A program made the translations under genes and the position numbers. Below, one piece after another: positions 21,396 through 32,168 of a stretch of 64,000 nucleotides of DNA (position 1 is its first letter; each line of letters begins with the position of its first letter). Below the pieces are notes generated by a model. That model worked only from the letters and a program-made list of their open reading frames with translations. It did no database searches and was not told where the DNA came from. This DNA comes from Daucus carota subsp. sativus (taxonomy: Eukaryota; Streptophyta; Magnoliopsida; Apiales; Apiaceae), in contig NC_030387.2 of the NCBI RefSeq assembly GCF_001625215.2, forward strand, positions 1,764,501 to 1,828,500, read 5' to 3'.

Positions 21396-21798
21396 TTATA
21401 ATTTGAGGACCATGACAGCAAACATCACCACAATAACAATACAGAAATACATAAATTGTTCTGGCTTTTGCTTCTTCAACTGCTTGTTCTTCATACTTTT
21501 TCTAGCCAATTTATCTTCAAGTTGCTTCAATTTTTCCTCCAGACCATCATCTGCCAAACCCATTGTTTCATTATCCAGCCACATGAAGAAATTGCATGGT
21601 TTCTCATTCTACAAAAAAAATTCCCAGAACAAACTTCAAATTAAAAATTTCACTTAATTATCATAAACTGCTACCAGATTACTTAATTACCTTCAATCTG
21701 GCACAACACCAGAAACGCCTCCCTGGATTTTTAGAGGTCCGTGATGTTCGAATCGCAGCACTCCTCTTACATTCGCAAAACACATCATATTCAGCCAT
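21396..21798 (-). CDS. GRF-type zinc-finger, coiled-coil, membrane-anchored small protein in the MULE
   Basis: Two exons, 21691-21798 and 21396-21608 (minus), encode 106 residues. The donor is GTAATT and the acceptor TTTGTAG. Residues about 8-48 form a GRF-type zinc finger: CEC near the start, then NPGRRFWCCARLK, then KPCNFFMWLD, with four cysteines in family spacing. A charged coiled coil follows (EEKLKQLEDKLARKS) and a hydrophobic C-terminal anchor (FMYFCIVIVVMFAVMVLKL). The gene converges on the transposase gene and starts about 150 bp inside the right terminal repeat, with a TATA box between. The position equals that of mudrB in maize MuDR, but the protein is unrelated to MURB. The domains are recognised by pattern; the function is unknown. 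Confidence 0.8.
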
Positions 21799-21858
21799 TG
21801 ATAAGTGTGGAGAAGCTTACAGTGTTATGAACCCTAGTTTTTTCGATATAAGTATCGT

Positions 21859-21865
21859 ATATATA
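21859..21865 (-). promoter_or_regulatory. Probable TATA box of the MULE GRF gene
   Basis: TATATAT lies about 60 bases upstream of the ATG at 21798 on the minus strand, between the right terminal repeat and the gene. It suggests that the terminal repeat region drives this gene, as in other two-gene Mutator elements. Confidence 0.4.
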
Positions 21866-22071
21866 CACCAGCAACTAGCCGTTGGAACAGATGAAGTGCC
21901 ACGTCCTCTGCCAGCTCAGATTTCCGTCCAATCATTTTATTGCTAATTAACGGAGTGATATTTTATCTTAAATTAATGTTTTAAATGATATACTTTTTTT
22001 TTGGGTGGTCTAATTGAGATTTCGGAGTGAATTGGGTGGTTTAATTGATATAAAACCCATACTCAAAATCC

Positions 22072-22931
22072 TCATTGAACGTGAAAAACTGCTTTTTGAA
22101 TGCATCTGATCGTCCTCCGGTGATTCAAGAACCCCATAAACCAGAACTCGAAATTATCATGTGTCACTATTTCTATATACTTTCTAGATGGTTGCTTCAC
22201 ATTTTCGCTTTCGCTAGCTCTCATTATTTTTCCTAGAGGTATCACAACCTTGTAATGCACTCTGATACACTCCCCATTCGGAGAAAAAACTTTCATTGTC
22301 CTTTCGCTGCAGAAGGCAACTTTCTCGGTGGAGACAAAGAGTAAGCCTGCTAATGGACCAGCTGTTGTGGACAGATAACACTGAGAAACCTTCAATAGTT
22401 TCTCTCCTTCTCTGGTATTAAAATTCTGTTTGAATATCTTCTTTACTCCGCCTACTTGTATGATTTTCGCTCCCAGACTCAGCTTTCCTTTCACAGTTTC
22501 ACTTATCTTGGATCCTATTCTCACTGCAAAGCATCGATCGCGCAATAAACAGTTAGTACTCAGAAAGATATGACAGGACTTTAATCAAGCAGAGGGATTT
22601 TGTAAGAAAAACAGAGAAAGTTTTTGTAAATGATGAAATAATTACCATGTTCTCGAATGCCTTGTGCAAAATTGTCTACTCTTTCAACAATCTTGCTCAT
22701 GCTACCTATTGCAGAACCTATTTTACCTGCATTTTCAAGATATAATGTCAGACTTTTGTGAATGTTAACATTCATCAGTCATAGGAAACTAGAGGACAGT
22801 AGACTACTTCGTCTAAAACTCGAAGATGCATGATATCGACTAGCAAGAACATCTGTCATAGTATTCTCAGCTGAACAGGCAGATGAGCTGAATGAAAATG
22901 GAATAATTTGTCTTCCAAATTCACTCTTCAT
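22072..22931 (-). CDS. GEM-like GRAM-domain (ABA-responsive-type) protein
   Basis: Exons 22808-22931, 22646-22726 and 22072-22523 (minus) join in frame to 218 residues. The middle exon gives KIVERVDNFAQGIREH, running into VRIGSKISETVKGKLSLGAK. The GRAM domain (ILQVGG-type core, CYLSTTAGPLAGLLFVSTEK, EYIEIVT-like strand, FWFMGFLNH) fills the last exon. Plant members (GEM, GEM-like/FIP1) bind lipids or partner proteins and affect epidermal patterning, seed development or ABA response. The first intron (81 nt) is inferred because the frame from the ATG at 22931 stops otherwise and the junction gives a good family fit. The MULE lies in its 3' untranslated region. A truncated copy is at 11.1 kb. 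Confidence 0.75.
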
Positions 22932-25405
22932 CTTAGCAGTGGTAAAATATTCTGTCTATGCCTCTGAGGCTGCTTCCTTTTTATATTGATCATAAACGAC
23001 TAATCAATAAAATTTCAATCTAAGGCTGCCCCAATGAAAACGGGGCCTTGATCCAAAAGGTACAGGTTTGAACCTCACCCGTTCTTGGACACTTAGTGGG
23101 AAGATTTCACCAAAAAGGATCGGGTCCCAAACCGTGCATTTCGCTCGGTTAGTCCAATTTACATAACTTTGTTGGCTATGGAGGTAGTCGGTTCCTAGGT
23201 AAAAATCCTAAACATACTAAGGTGTCTGTAACACACATTTTCACCAATTTAAGTTATAAACAAAAGTGCCTAATCTTCATTTATAAACACACATGACACA
23301 TGATCATACATGCATGAATATGTAGATAACGTTAGTTAATGGATCTGAACTTTCAGTTGCATGACAAATGACTCATCCTTGGCACAGCCACATGATTAAA
23401 GGCTCCATTTTAAGGATATCTATCCAACTCCAGATGATGGTTGGTGGTGTTTGTCTGCTCTCTTTTATAAAAGTAGTTTGCTGAAATTTCCAAGCCATGC
23501 TTTTCCCCACATGATTTTATCCGAATTTTCGGAATTACTAGTCAATATTAAGAAAAGAAAATTACTAGCTACCCCAAAAATTGTTCCCAATTTTTTTCTT
23601 AAATTCTAGTTGTGTTAATAATACTGGAGTCCTGTATGCACATATACCATCCAATTAAAATCAGTCATAAAATATTGGGAACAAGATTTGTGTACGTAGC
23701 ATTACCTAAAAAGGAAAACAAATGGATGTGCCGAGCAAAGATAATTAATAATCATCATTCCTTCTCCATCGCATGCACTATAAAATTAAGAATAATGGCC
23801 TTGTGAAACTGATAAGTGAATCAAGATTACCCTGGCTTGTTCTGCTTCCTCTGCGTGACATGCAGCATTCCTCTGATTCGGATTTGAGATGACAGCGGAA
23901 ACAAGAACTTTCGTCTAGCAAAGAAACAGAAGAAAATCAAACAAGAGATCTTGTTTAGCAAAAGAAGAAAAGAAAGTGTTAAAGGACATTTTGTTTGAAA
24001 AATATAATTTAACAAGAGCTTGTGTACTTTCTGTTATTAGCTGATAAAAACACATTTTCAGGAACAAGAAAGGACCGGTGAAACTTGAATCTAGGAGTGT
24101 TGTTAATTATAAACGGATTAAAATGCAAACCATGTACCTGAAATTATACTCATTGGGCACTCTGTATACCTAGGATTCAGTAACTAGCAAAGTGCATGAT
24201 AGACTTCTAGATAAGGGGGAAAAAAACATACTCCAGTTAGTACTGTTGGATTAAAAAGACAGGGTCCTTCTGCCATGTTTATAGCTGTATAATGCAGATT
24301 ATCAAATTTTTTCTAGTTCTGGTTTTTTTTTCTGACCACATTGTAAATAAATGTCAAAATCTTATACTGTAGTAGTTTATTTTATTTTATTTTGAAAATA
24401 TCTTATACTGTAGTATTACTTTCTCACTGTTTACGAGTCGCTCACATATTTAATGTGATAAAAGTCAAACGTCTAATTAATAAAAAAGAGAGTAAACGTG
24501 TTATATTTTTAATCGTTATTTATTTTTTATTTTACTAATCTATTTTTCGGCTGAGTTTTTATATGGACGAGTTAGTTCTATGGAGTTCGCATTTAAATTG
24601 GAGCATTGAAGTATCATTCATAATTTTCAAGTTTAATCATAAATAATGTTTTTGATTATACAAATTTATAATTTATTATTTATAAGTTTGTTTTTTTTTG
24701 AATTCAAAAAAAAAAGTAGTTTATAAGTTTGTTGAACATATAATTACCGATTAATCATTAACATCATCGAACTTTAGCAATCATCGTTATTCTACTTATA
24801 ATGATTATATTGTCAAACATATACTCCTGTGATTTGTAAAAGTAATTGTTCAACCTTTTTATGACAATTATTGTGTTGTAAAAACTAATGCGCGGATGGA
24901 TTGTTAGATGTTTACAAATATTGCAAAACAAAAATAAAATTAAAATTAAAATCTTAGATTATATTTTATTCAATTTGAATTCCAGTACTCCAATATTTTG
25001 TTAACTCCATACAATTTGGACCTATTATTATAATATATGATTTGTTTCATAGACAGAAACGAGAAATTAAAAAAAAAAATGAATGGTCACTCAGCACCAA
25101 GCTAATTACTGATTAGTCGTATAAGGTTATTACTGATTAACAGAAACTGATTATACTAATTTTTTATTTTTTATTTGAATGTAATTATACTAAAATATTA
25201 ATTATGCATAAACATATAAAGATCATGGTCAACAACGACTAACTACATTGTAGCCTATGTGATCCTAAAGAATAGGTTTAAAGAACAGAGATCAAGAACG
25301 AGAAGAACGAGGAAAATGAAAGTGCTTGTAATTATTCAGACTATGTAATTCTTTAGACTATGATATTCTGGTATCGCTGTATTAATCTATGTCAATCATT
25401 TGAAT
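22932..25405. other. Intergenic region, AT-rich, with repeat fragments
   Basis: About 23020-23170 contains a GC-richer segment with a B-box-like GGTTTGAACC and may be an old tRNA-derived repeat. The remainder is AT-rich with simple A/T runs (for example 24660-24720). No convincing gene was seen. The last 100-150 bases would hold the leader of the next gene. Confidence 0.5.
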
Positions 25406-27374
25406 ATGCCGCATACATTAGGCAGCAAGCTGAAAGAAAACTTGAGATCTCCGTCGAACAAATTCTTTGCAGGTTTATGTCAAGCACTCGTCATTGCAGT
25501 CCTCATCTTGTTTGCATTCTTCGTGTTCGTCTCTCGTAACACACATTGTCAGCCCGCGGATTGTATAATTCCTACTCGACGATTATCTCACCCGGAGCCA
25601 AAGAATTCTTCGCCTAAGATTAAATCTTCTCATTTTTCAGCACAGCCTGAATCTGATCATTCTTCTCGGTCCCCTCCCCCTGTTGTTCCTGTTCCTGCTC
25701 GGGCTCGGGCTAGGCCTAATTCTCCGAGTACAACAAATGTGAGTCACCTCGTGTTTGGCATATCCGCAGCAGCTAAGTCCTGGAAGAGTCGACAACAGTA
25801 CATTGAGTCCTGGTGGAGGCCTAATGTAACGCGAGGGATCGTGTTTTTTGATGATCCTCCCTCGAAAGACCTCCTGCCCTGGCCTTCCTCCTCTCCTCCG
25901 TACAGAGTGGCGGAGAATGCTACAAAATTTGAGGTGTACAAAAAACACGTGAAGCCGTATGTGGTCCGGATTGTTAGGACGGTTTTGGAGTTGTTTAGAG
26001 AAGTGAAGGATCATTCGGGTGTCAGATGGTACATCCTGGGAGACGATGACACGGTATTCTTTCTGAACAATCTGTTGAAGGTTTTGAGAAAATATGATCA
26101 TAGGAAATACTTCTATATTGGGGGAACTTCGGAGTGTACAAAATCAAATTATGATTTTTCGTTTGATATGGCCTATGGTGGTGGAGGTTATGCATTGAGC
26201 TACCCTTTGGCTGCTGTTCTTGTGAAGAATTTGGATGCTTGTATCAACAGGTATCCGTATCTTTATGCCAGTGATCAGATTCTGCAGTTCTGCATTTCTG
26301 AACTCGGAGTTTCAGTCACATTCGAGAAGGGATTTCATCAGGTACTTAAATTTAGTTTTCTAGTCCGTTTGGATTTTAAGATAGAGTAGTGCTAGGTGCA
26401 CAAAATTATGACATGGCAATTGATGCGGGAGGTTTTAATTGGGATTGTTGATGTAAATACAGGGGTCATTCCAATTAAAACCCACCACATGTCGTTATGT
26501 ACACAATTATGTGCACCAAGCATTTTCCTTTAGCATAATGCTTCGTTTTTGAGTTAACATATGTTGCTAGTAAGGCCGGTCCTGAGATATCTAAAGCCCC
26601 AAGCAGAAATTTTTTAACAAGTAGTATTTTGCAGCTTGATCTGGTGGACGACATATCAGGGCTTCTTTCAGCACACCCTCAATCACCACTGGTAACTCTG
26701 CATCATCTTGATATTGTCCTCCCAATTTTCCCTCAATTAGCGCGAAATAAATCCCTGGAACACCTCATGGAAGCTGCAAGTTTCGATGAGGCACGTATGC
26801 TACAACAAACCATTTGTTATCACAAGGGAATGAAATGGTCATTTTCCATTTCATGGGGCTACTCGGCTCATATATATGAGCTGCTTCTCCCTGTCAGCAT
26901 TCTTCGTAAACCCCTGGAGACATTCACTCCCTGGAGCCTTAAAAAACGACCGCCTGATTATATGTTCAACATTAGGCCATATGAACCGAAACAACCTTGT
27001 GATGCTCCTCATATTTTTTACTTGGATACTATTGAGAAAAGCATGACATCAGATACGATTGTGACAAATTATGTACGACTGGAAAAACGTAAGGCAAAAA
27101 CGTGTCGATTGACAATGCGGTCTGCTGATTATATCTCAAGAATTGAGGTTGTTTCACCTGCAGCAGAACCTGTAAAGGTCAGCTTGATTAATTACTTATC
27201 TTAACCGAATTCCAGCTTATGCTAAAGCTCTTGTGTTCACTAGTCATTTGTTTTGTTACATTACAGAACGAGAACAGAGGTGAATGTTGCGACGTTATTC
27301 AAGTTACTAATAGTAGCACTGCTAAAGTCAATATCAGGACTTGCAGGAAAGATGAACTAGTGGCGCCAATGTAG
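25406..27374 (+). CDS. GT31-type glycosyltransferase of the DUF604 family
   Basis: Exons 25406-26341, 26635-27177 and 27267-27374 give 528 residues with clean GT-AG introns. It is a type II membrane protein. A short basic N-terminus is followed by the anchor ALVIAVLILFAFFVFVS, then a Pro/Ser-rich stem (about 50-110) and the catalytic region, beginning HLVFGISAAAKSWKSRQQYI. The nucleotide-sugar/metal motif is the triple Asp in WYILGDDDTVFF. Acceptor-site features such as FYIGGTSE and AYGGGGYALSYPLA follow, and the C-terminal part is typical of DUF604 proteins, ending with a Cys-containing tail. The family is placed in the Golgi, and its acceptor is mostly unknown. The ATG at 25406 is the first in frame. 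A truncated piece of a hAT-like end lies in intron 1 near 26570. Confidence 0.85.
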
Positions 27375-27841
27375 CGAATTTCCATTGTTATCCAGGAGGG
27401 GGAAATATACTCAGACACCATCAAGTTACATCGTTTCCTCGAGAGGGCATGGACTTGTTGCCAGCAAATTGGCAGATCTTACGAAGCATGGCACATCAAT
27501 TCAACGCGTATATTGATTTACTGGTTTGGATTCAGTATATAGTTCATTCTTGATCATCACTCAGAATGTAGACTCCTCAGAATGTAGACTACTTATAAAA
27601 AATTATGCGAAAAATGAAAATATTCATTAATTGATTAATGACAGAATTCAAAACAAGTTTTGCAATTTCAAAACCCAAAATCAAAAGTATACTTTTCAAA
27701 AGAGAACTCCATGTCCTTTAACTGTATTGAAAATTTTGTGGAAATTTGACTGTGCGTCAACGACCTTGTCCCTCTGCAACTGATATGGTCCAGATAACTC
27801 TGCAACCAAGTCAATAAAATCAAAAATGACTGCATATTGTT

Positions 27842-28237
27842 AGAATACGATATATGATAAACCCGTTTTCTAACACATGTGTATGGGAGATAGGTCCAAT
27901 GTTTTTCCTATGCTAAATTAGAGAAAAATCAAACATGTAATCTTAGGTTGTGTTCACTTGGATGGAATGAAATGGAGGGAGAACGGAATGAATTTTGTAC
28001 TCTAAAATGGTGTTGATTAGAGAATTCTTTTATGATAAAAGAATACGATATATGATAAACCCGTTTTCTAACACATGTGTATAGGAGATAGGTCCAATGT
28101 TTTTCCTATGCTAAATTAGAGAAAAATCAAACATGTAATCTTAGGTTGTGTTCACTTGGATGGAATGAAATTGAGGGAGAACGGAATGAATTTTGTACTC
28201 TAAAATGGTGTTGATTAGGGAATTCTTTTATGATTTT
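27842..28237. repeat. Tandem duplication, period 198 bp
   Basis: 27842-28039 and 28040-28237 are nearly identical, with only a few substitutions. The duplicated unit includes the left end of the MITE at 28144. The high identity suggests a recent event. Confidence 0.85.
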
Positions 28238-28468
28238 CATTCTTTCAGTCATTCCATTCCTACTATTTTCAATAAAATCCACATGTATCGGAAAGGAATG
28301 CTCATTCTCTTTCTACATCATGTTTCCTTGCAATCTTTATCACAAGAAATTTAAACCCATTCATATTAAGTTATTATTATCTCATACTTTCTTCTTTCTC
28401 CATAAAACTTCTACATAAGTTTTCATTCCATTCTCCCCTCATTCCATTCCATCCAAGTGAACACGGCC
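28144..28468. mobile_element. MITE with TTA duplication upstream of the P450 gene
   Basis: The ends pair as GTGTTCACTTGGATGGAATG at the left and the reverse complement CATTCCATCCAAGTGAACAC at the right, flanked by TTA on both sides (28141-28143, 28469-28471). The interior is AT-rich and non-coding. The left end is also present in the upstream duplicated copy at 27946. The right end lies 139 bases from the P450 start codon. It is probably a PIF/Harbinger relative. Confidence 0.75.
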
Positions 28469-28607
28469 TTAGTATTCGTCGTTAGACTTTAACCTCGTGT
28501 AAAAATGTTGAATGTTCAGTACATCAAATGTGACCAGTCCACACTTTTTTTTCCTCCATATATATGCAGAATTTACCTGTTATAGTGGCCAAGTAATACC
28601 AAAGAAA

Positions 28608-30348
28608 ATGTTAGAACAATATACCCTTCATCTATATTTTATTTCATTGTTTTCTGTCACGGTTTTTCTCTACAAATGGTTAAGAATTAGAAATATAGTC
28701 CCAGAAAATCTGCCCCCTTCCCCGCCAAAATTACCAATAATTGGAAATCTTTATCAACTTGGTCGAGACCCGCACATTTCACTTAGATTCTTGGCTCAAA
28801 AGTATGGTCCCTTGATGCTACTTAAGTTCGGAAGTGTGCCCGTTCTTGTTGTTTCCACAGCTGATGCAGCTCGAGAGATAATGAAAACCCATGATCTGGT
28901 TTTTTCGGACAGGCCTGATTCAAGTATCTCCAATCGAATTTTCTATAACGGTAGGGACGTGGCGCTTGCTCGTTATAGTGAATATTGGAGACAGGTGAAG
29001 AGTACTTGTGTCATTCAGCTTCTGAGTAAAAGAAGGGTTAATTCGTTTAGTAATGTCAGAGAAGAAGAAGTTGCACTTTTGATCCATAATATTGAGTCTT
29101 CTCATTCGAAAATAGTGAACTTAAGCGAGATGTTCTCTGAACTAACTAGTGGTGTAGTGTGCAGGGTTGCACTAGGAAGGAAATATGAAAGTGATAAAGG
29201 GAATTCATATAAGAAATTGCTCGGGGAAATGACTGAGCTTTTGGGTTATTTCCGCAGCATAGGGAAATATATTCCATTGCTTTATTGGGTTGATTGGCTA
29301 GAAGGATTAAAGGGAAAGGTGGACAAAATAGCTAATGAGATTGATGCTTTTCTCGAAGCTGTTGTCAGAGATCATCAAAGTGATCTTGCATCAGATGATA
29401 GTTATGCCAACAAGGACTTTGTTTCCATTCTGCTCGAAATTCAGAAAGAGAACATAGATTCTGACTTTCAGATTAACAAAGATTGCATCAAAGCTGTTAT
29501 CTTGGTAAATAGCTACTAAACTCACACTTTTACATGATCAAATAATTGTAAGAACATCTGTCATTAAATCCGCTCTGTTTGATAATGTTTGCATCTGTCA
29601 TTCGGTTTTGTTAGAATATAATATGATTCTAGTAAGCCCTCCTTCCAACACCTTGAGGTTTTGGGAGAATTGGTCACTTAACATGGTATCAGAGCTCATG
29701 CAGGTTTAATTCAATCGTTTACTTGTTATATACTTGTTGTAGGATATGTTCTTTGCTGGAACTGAAACACCGTCAACAACTTTAGAGTGGACAATAGCAG
29801 CTCTGATAAAAAATCCAGACACCATGATTAAATTGCAGAACGAGGTCAGGGAGATAGGCAAAGGGAAGCCTAAAATATTGGAGAGTGATTTAATCGAAAT
29901 GCATTATCTGAAAGCAGTAATAAAAGAGAGTATGCGACTGTATATACCAGCTCCACTACTACTTCCTAGGGCGGCCAGGGAGGACATAAAAGTAATGGGG
30001 TATGACATAAAATCAGGGACACAAGTACTGATAAATGCTTGGGCAATTGCAAGAGATCCTTCATTGTGGGACAAACCAGAGGAGTTTCGGCCTGAGAGGT
30101 TCTTGAGTAGTCCTCTTGATTACAAAGGCCTAAACTATGAGTATCTTCCGTTTGGAGCAGGCCGAAGGTCTTGCCCTGGAATCAGATTCGCGATGGCCCT
30201 TAATGAGCTTGCGATAGCAAATGTAGTGCACAAGTTTGATTTTAAATTGCCCGATGGAGAAAGAATGGTGGATTTGGACATGACTGGTGTCTCAGGCATT
30301 ACTGTTCGTAAAAAGTGCCCTCTTTTCGTGATTGCCTGTGCCAAGTGA
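28608..30348 (+). CDS. CYP71AJ-like: Cytochrome P450, CYP71AJ-like (furanocoumarin-type)
   Basis: Exons 28608-29504 and 29743-30348 encode 500 residues, with the single intron at the usual CYP71 position. Motifs in order: N-terminal anchor ([16 protein letters not shown]), proline hinge ([14 protein letters not shown]), I-helix oxygen-binding AGTETPSTT, ExxR in KESMR, PERF in EEFRPERF, and heme-binding [10 protein letters not shown] with its Cys ligand. The N-terminal start MLEQ and many blocks resemble CYP71AJ enzymes such as psoralen synthase, which cleave the side chain of marmesin or columbianetin in furanocoumarin synthesis. That assignment rests on recalled family similarity; product and substrate are unproven. 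It acts on the ER surface with a P450 reductase. All key residues are present, so the enzyme looks functional. Half a TRIM element sits in its intron. Confidence 0.85.
29609..29710 (+). mobile_element. Partial TRIM (left LTR plus primer-binding site) in the P450 intron
   Basis: The 75-bp LTR 29609-29683 (TGTTAGAATATAATATG to ACA) is followed by a perfect TGGTATCAGAGC (29684-29695), complementary to initiator tRNA-Met. It matches the complete TRIM at 16568-16823. No right LTR is seen before the 3' splice site at 29742, so it is truncated. Confidence 0.75.
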
Positions 30349-32168
30349 CGGATCTAAGATTCAAATCTTGGGGGCACTGCATGTCTAGATTGCAGCCTGG
30401 ACTTGGAACGGGCAATGAGGTGGCAACAATTTTTTTAAACGAAGTATGTAAAATAGTTACTTGATAAGTTGCAGCAGAAGTTCCAGACTTCCAGCTTCAT
30501 CAATCTGTTCATTTCTCCCTCAATGTGTCCTACTAGTATTTTATTTTACTTTTACAACTTCAATAAATGTATCAGTCAATGTTAGAGCATTTCCAATCCA
30601 TGTAAACGAGTTAGCTAAATCCTAGATGACCCCTCATATAGCTGATCAATATACATAAGTGCCTTTTTCAACCACCATCTTTTAGCAATAAATTTTTTAG
30701 CTAACTTCACTTGTTCTTCTATATTTGTCGATCTATTTTCATTATTTATAAATGTTCACATCATCTCCTCCAACTCTATATTTATATTTTGCGGTTATAT
30801 AGGCGACATGAAGAAATTAGGGATTCAAGAGAGTTTGCAGTTTTGAGAGTCGACTTCCAAAATTAGAGTTTCAGGCATCACTTCTCCGCTCTTCGATCTT
30901 CATCCCCTTCATTAATTAAGCGTCTTTGCTCTTCCATCCTCTCTATTATTTATTAGTTTTTTTTAAATAAAATCAAGATCTAATTTTTTTTGAGTGAGTT
31001 CTTGTTGAGTAGCTCATATTCATCACTTTAGGAATTGGATTCAACCTTTCCCAACCCCTTCTCATCAATGGACTCCGTATACGAAGGAGTGCAATTCGTT
31101 CGATAAGTTTCTACCTCTCTATCTATCTCTGAGATGTTTGGATTTTTCAAAACTCAATGGACATGCAGAGAGACGAAGAGCCTCACTCGGACCAAGACAG
31201 AACTTTAACTTGTTCAAATAACAATTAAGGCTAAGTAGGGTCATCAATGACAAATCATAAACTTTGTTATCAAGATCGTTAGTCGTGCCCATTTTTTTGG
31301 ATGTTGGTTTTTGTATTTTGATATTTTTGTGTTCTTTTGTTATGGGTTTATGTGATTTTTCTATATTGTTTTTTGGGTGATTCGCAAAACTAATATCAAA
31401 TATGACATGATGGTGAATAACGCTAGAGCTCATCTTTCACGTTAAAAACTGTTTATATTATCGGTTTTTGCTCTAATATTAGTTTATTAGTTTATGTAAC
31501 TAATAGTTCTAAACATTGGTCCACAGATGATACTTATGTGAATATCAATTGCAGTGCTACTATGTTCACAGCTGGTGTATGTCGGATTTCAAGATATTAT
31601 TGATTTAAGAATTTATGTATTCTATAGGAAAATTATGAATGATACCATTGTGTATTTATTAAACTGAGTGGTACCATTTATAAGTCAAAAACACAAGATG
31701 GTACCATTTAGAGAAGCCACGAAATAGTTACATTTAGAGAAGCCAATTACACAATAGTACCATTCATAATTTCCCTATTCTATATGTTAAGCGATCTATG
31801 AAACAAAACAATTATTTGTTTAGCTCATTTTTAATTTCACAATCAGGTTGTAATTGACATTTCAAGGTTAGCCCTGACTGGATTTTATTGTTTAATGAAT
31901 TCTTAGTTTTTCATAAAAAAAAATATTGTGTAACTATTACATATTCGACTCACCTCCAAAATTATAATAATTATATCTAATAGTATTTTGGTAAAATCAC
32001 TTTCCCATCATTTTTTTTCCAGACTTTCCCATCATTTCTAATATAACTAATTATTATTATATAATATTTTAACTAACCGAATTTTCTAGTAGCATTGGGA
32101 TTTGGGAGATGCTCAGATAGTATAATCGTATCGAAGTTCAAAGAATATAGACCCGACCCGGCAATAAT
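30349..32168. other. Intergenic region
   Basis: No gene is visible. At 30587-30603 the sequence GTTAGAGCATTTCCAATCC resembles the end of a Tourist-type MITE, but a matching second end is not found. A small MITE lies at 31626-31776. The rest is AT-rich. Confidence 0.45.
31626..31776. mobile_element. Small MITE, 151 bp, with ATTCTAT duplication
   Basis: The ends pair as AGGAAAATTATGAATG and the reverse complement of CATTCATAATTTCCCT, with one mismatch. ATTCTAT is repeated directly on both sides (31619-31625, 31777-31783). The interior repeats a GGTACCATTT-like motif. The seven-base duplication leaves the superfamily open (hAT- or Mutator-type). Confidence 0.65.

Larger units (their letters stand above)
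17222..22058 (+). mobile_element. Autonomous-looking Mutator-like element (MULE) with two genes
   Basis: This 4837-bp element has nearly identical terminal inverted repeats of about 111 bp (17222-17333 and 21948-22058; start GGGTTTTATATCAATTAAAC), differing mainly by one base in an A run. The 10-bp direct repeat ATACTCAAAA flanks it (17212-17221, 22059-22068). The paralogous empty site is at 11087-11096. It encodes a complete transposase on the plus strand and a small GRF-zinc-finger protein convergently on the minus strand. The fresh repeats and open genes suggest a recent insertion that may still be active. It lies a few bases downstream of the stop codon of the GEM-like gene. Confidence 0.93.
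27375..28607. other. Intergenic region with MITE and P450 promoter
   Basis: The first part has no recognisable features. 27842-28468 is a tandem duplication and MITE, listed separately. The final 140 bases are the presumed P450 promoter, with a TATATAT stretch at about 28559-28565. Confidence 0.5.

Noticed and set aside
23030-23170. Possible third SINE
   Set aside because: A B-box-like GGTTTGAACC is present, but there is no A tail or clear target duplication.
25400-25405. Start of the GT31 gene six bases earlier at TTG
   Set aside because: TTG is not a normal start in plant nuclear genes, and an ATG follows in frame at 25406 with a normal N-terminal domain.
25637-26101. 154-codon minus-strand frame
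   Set aside because: Antisense to the first exon of the glycosyltransferase; no family resemblance.
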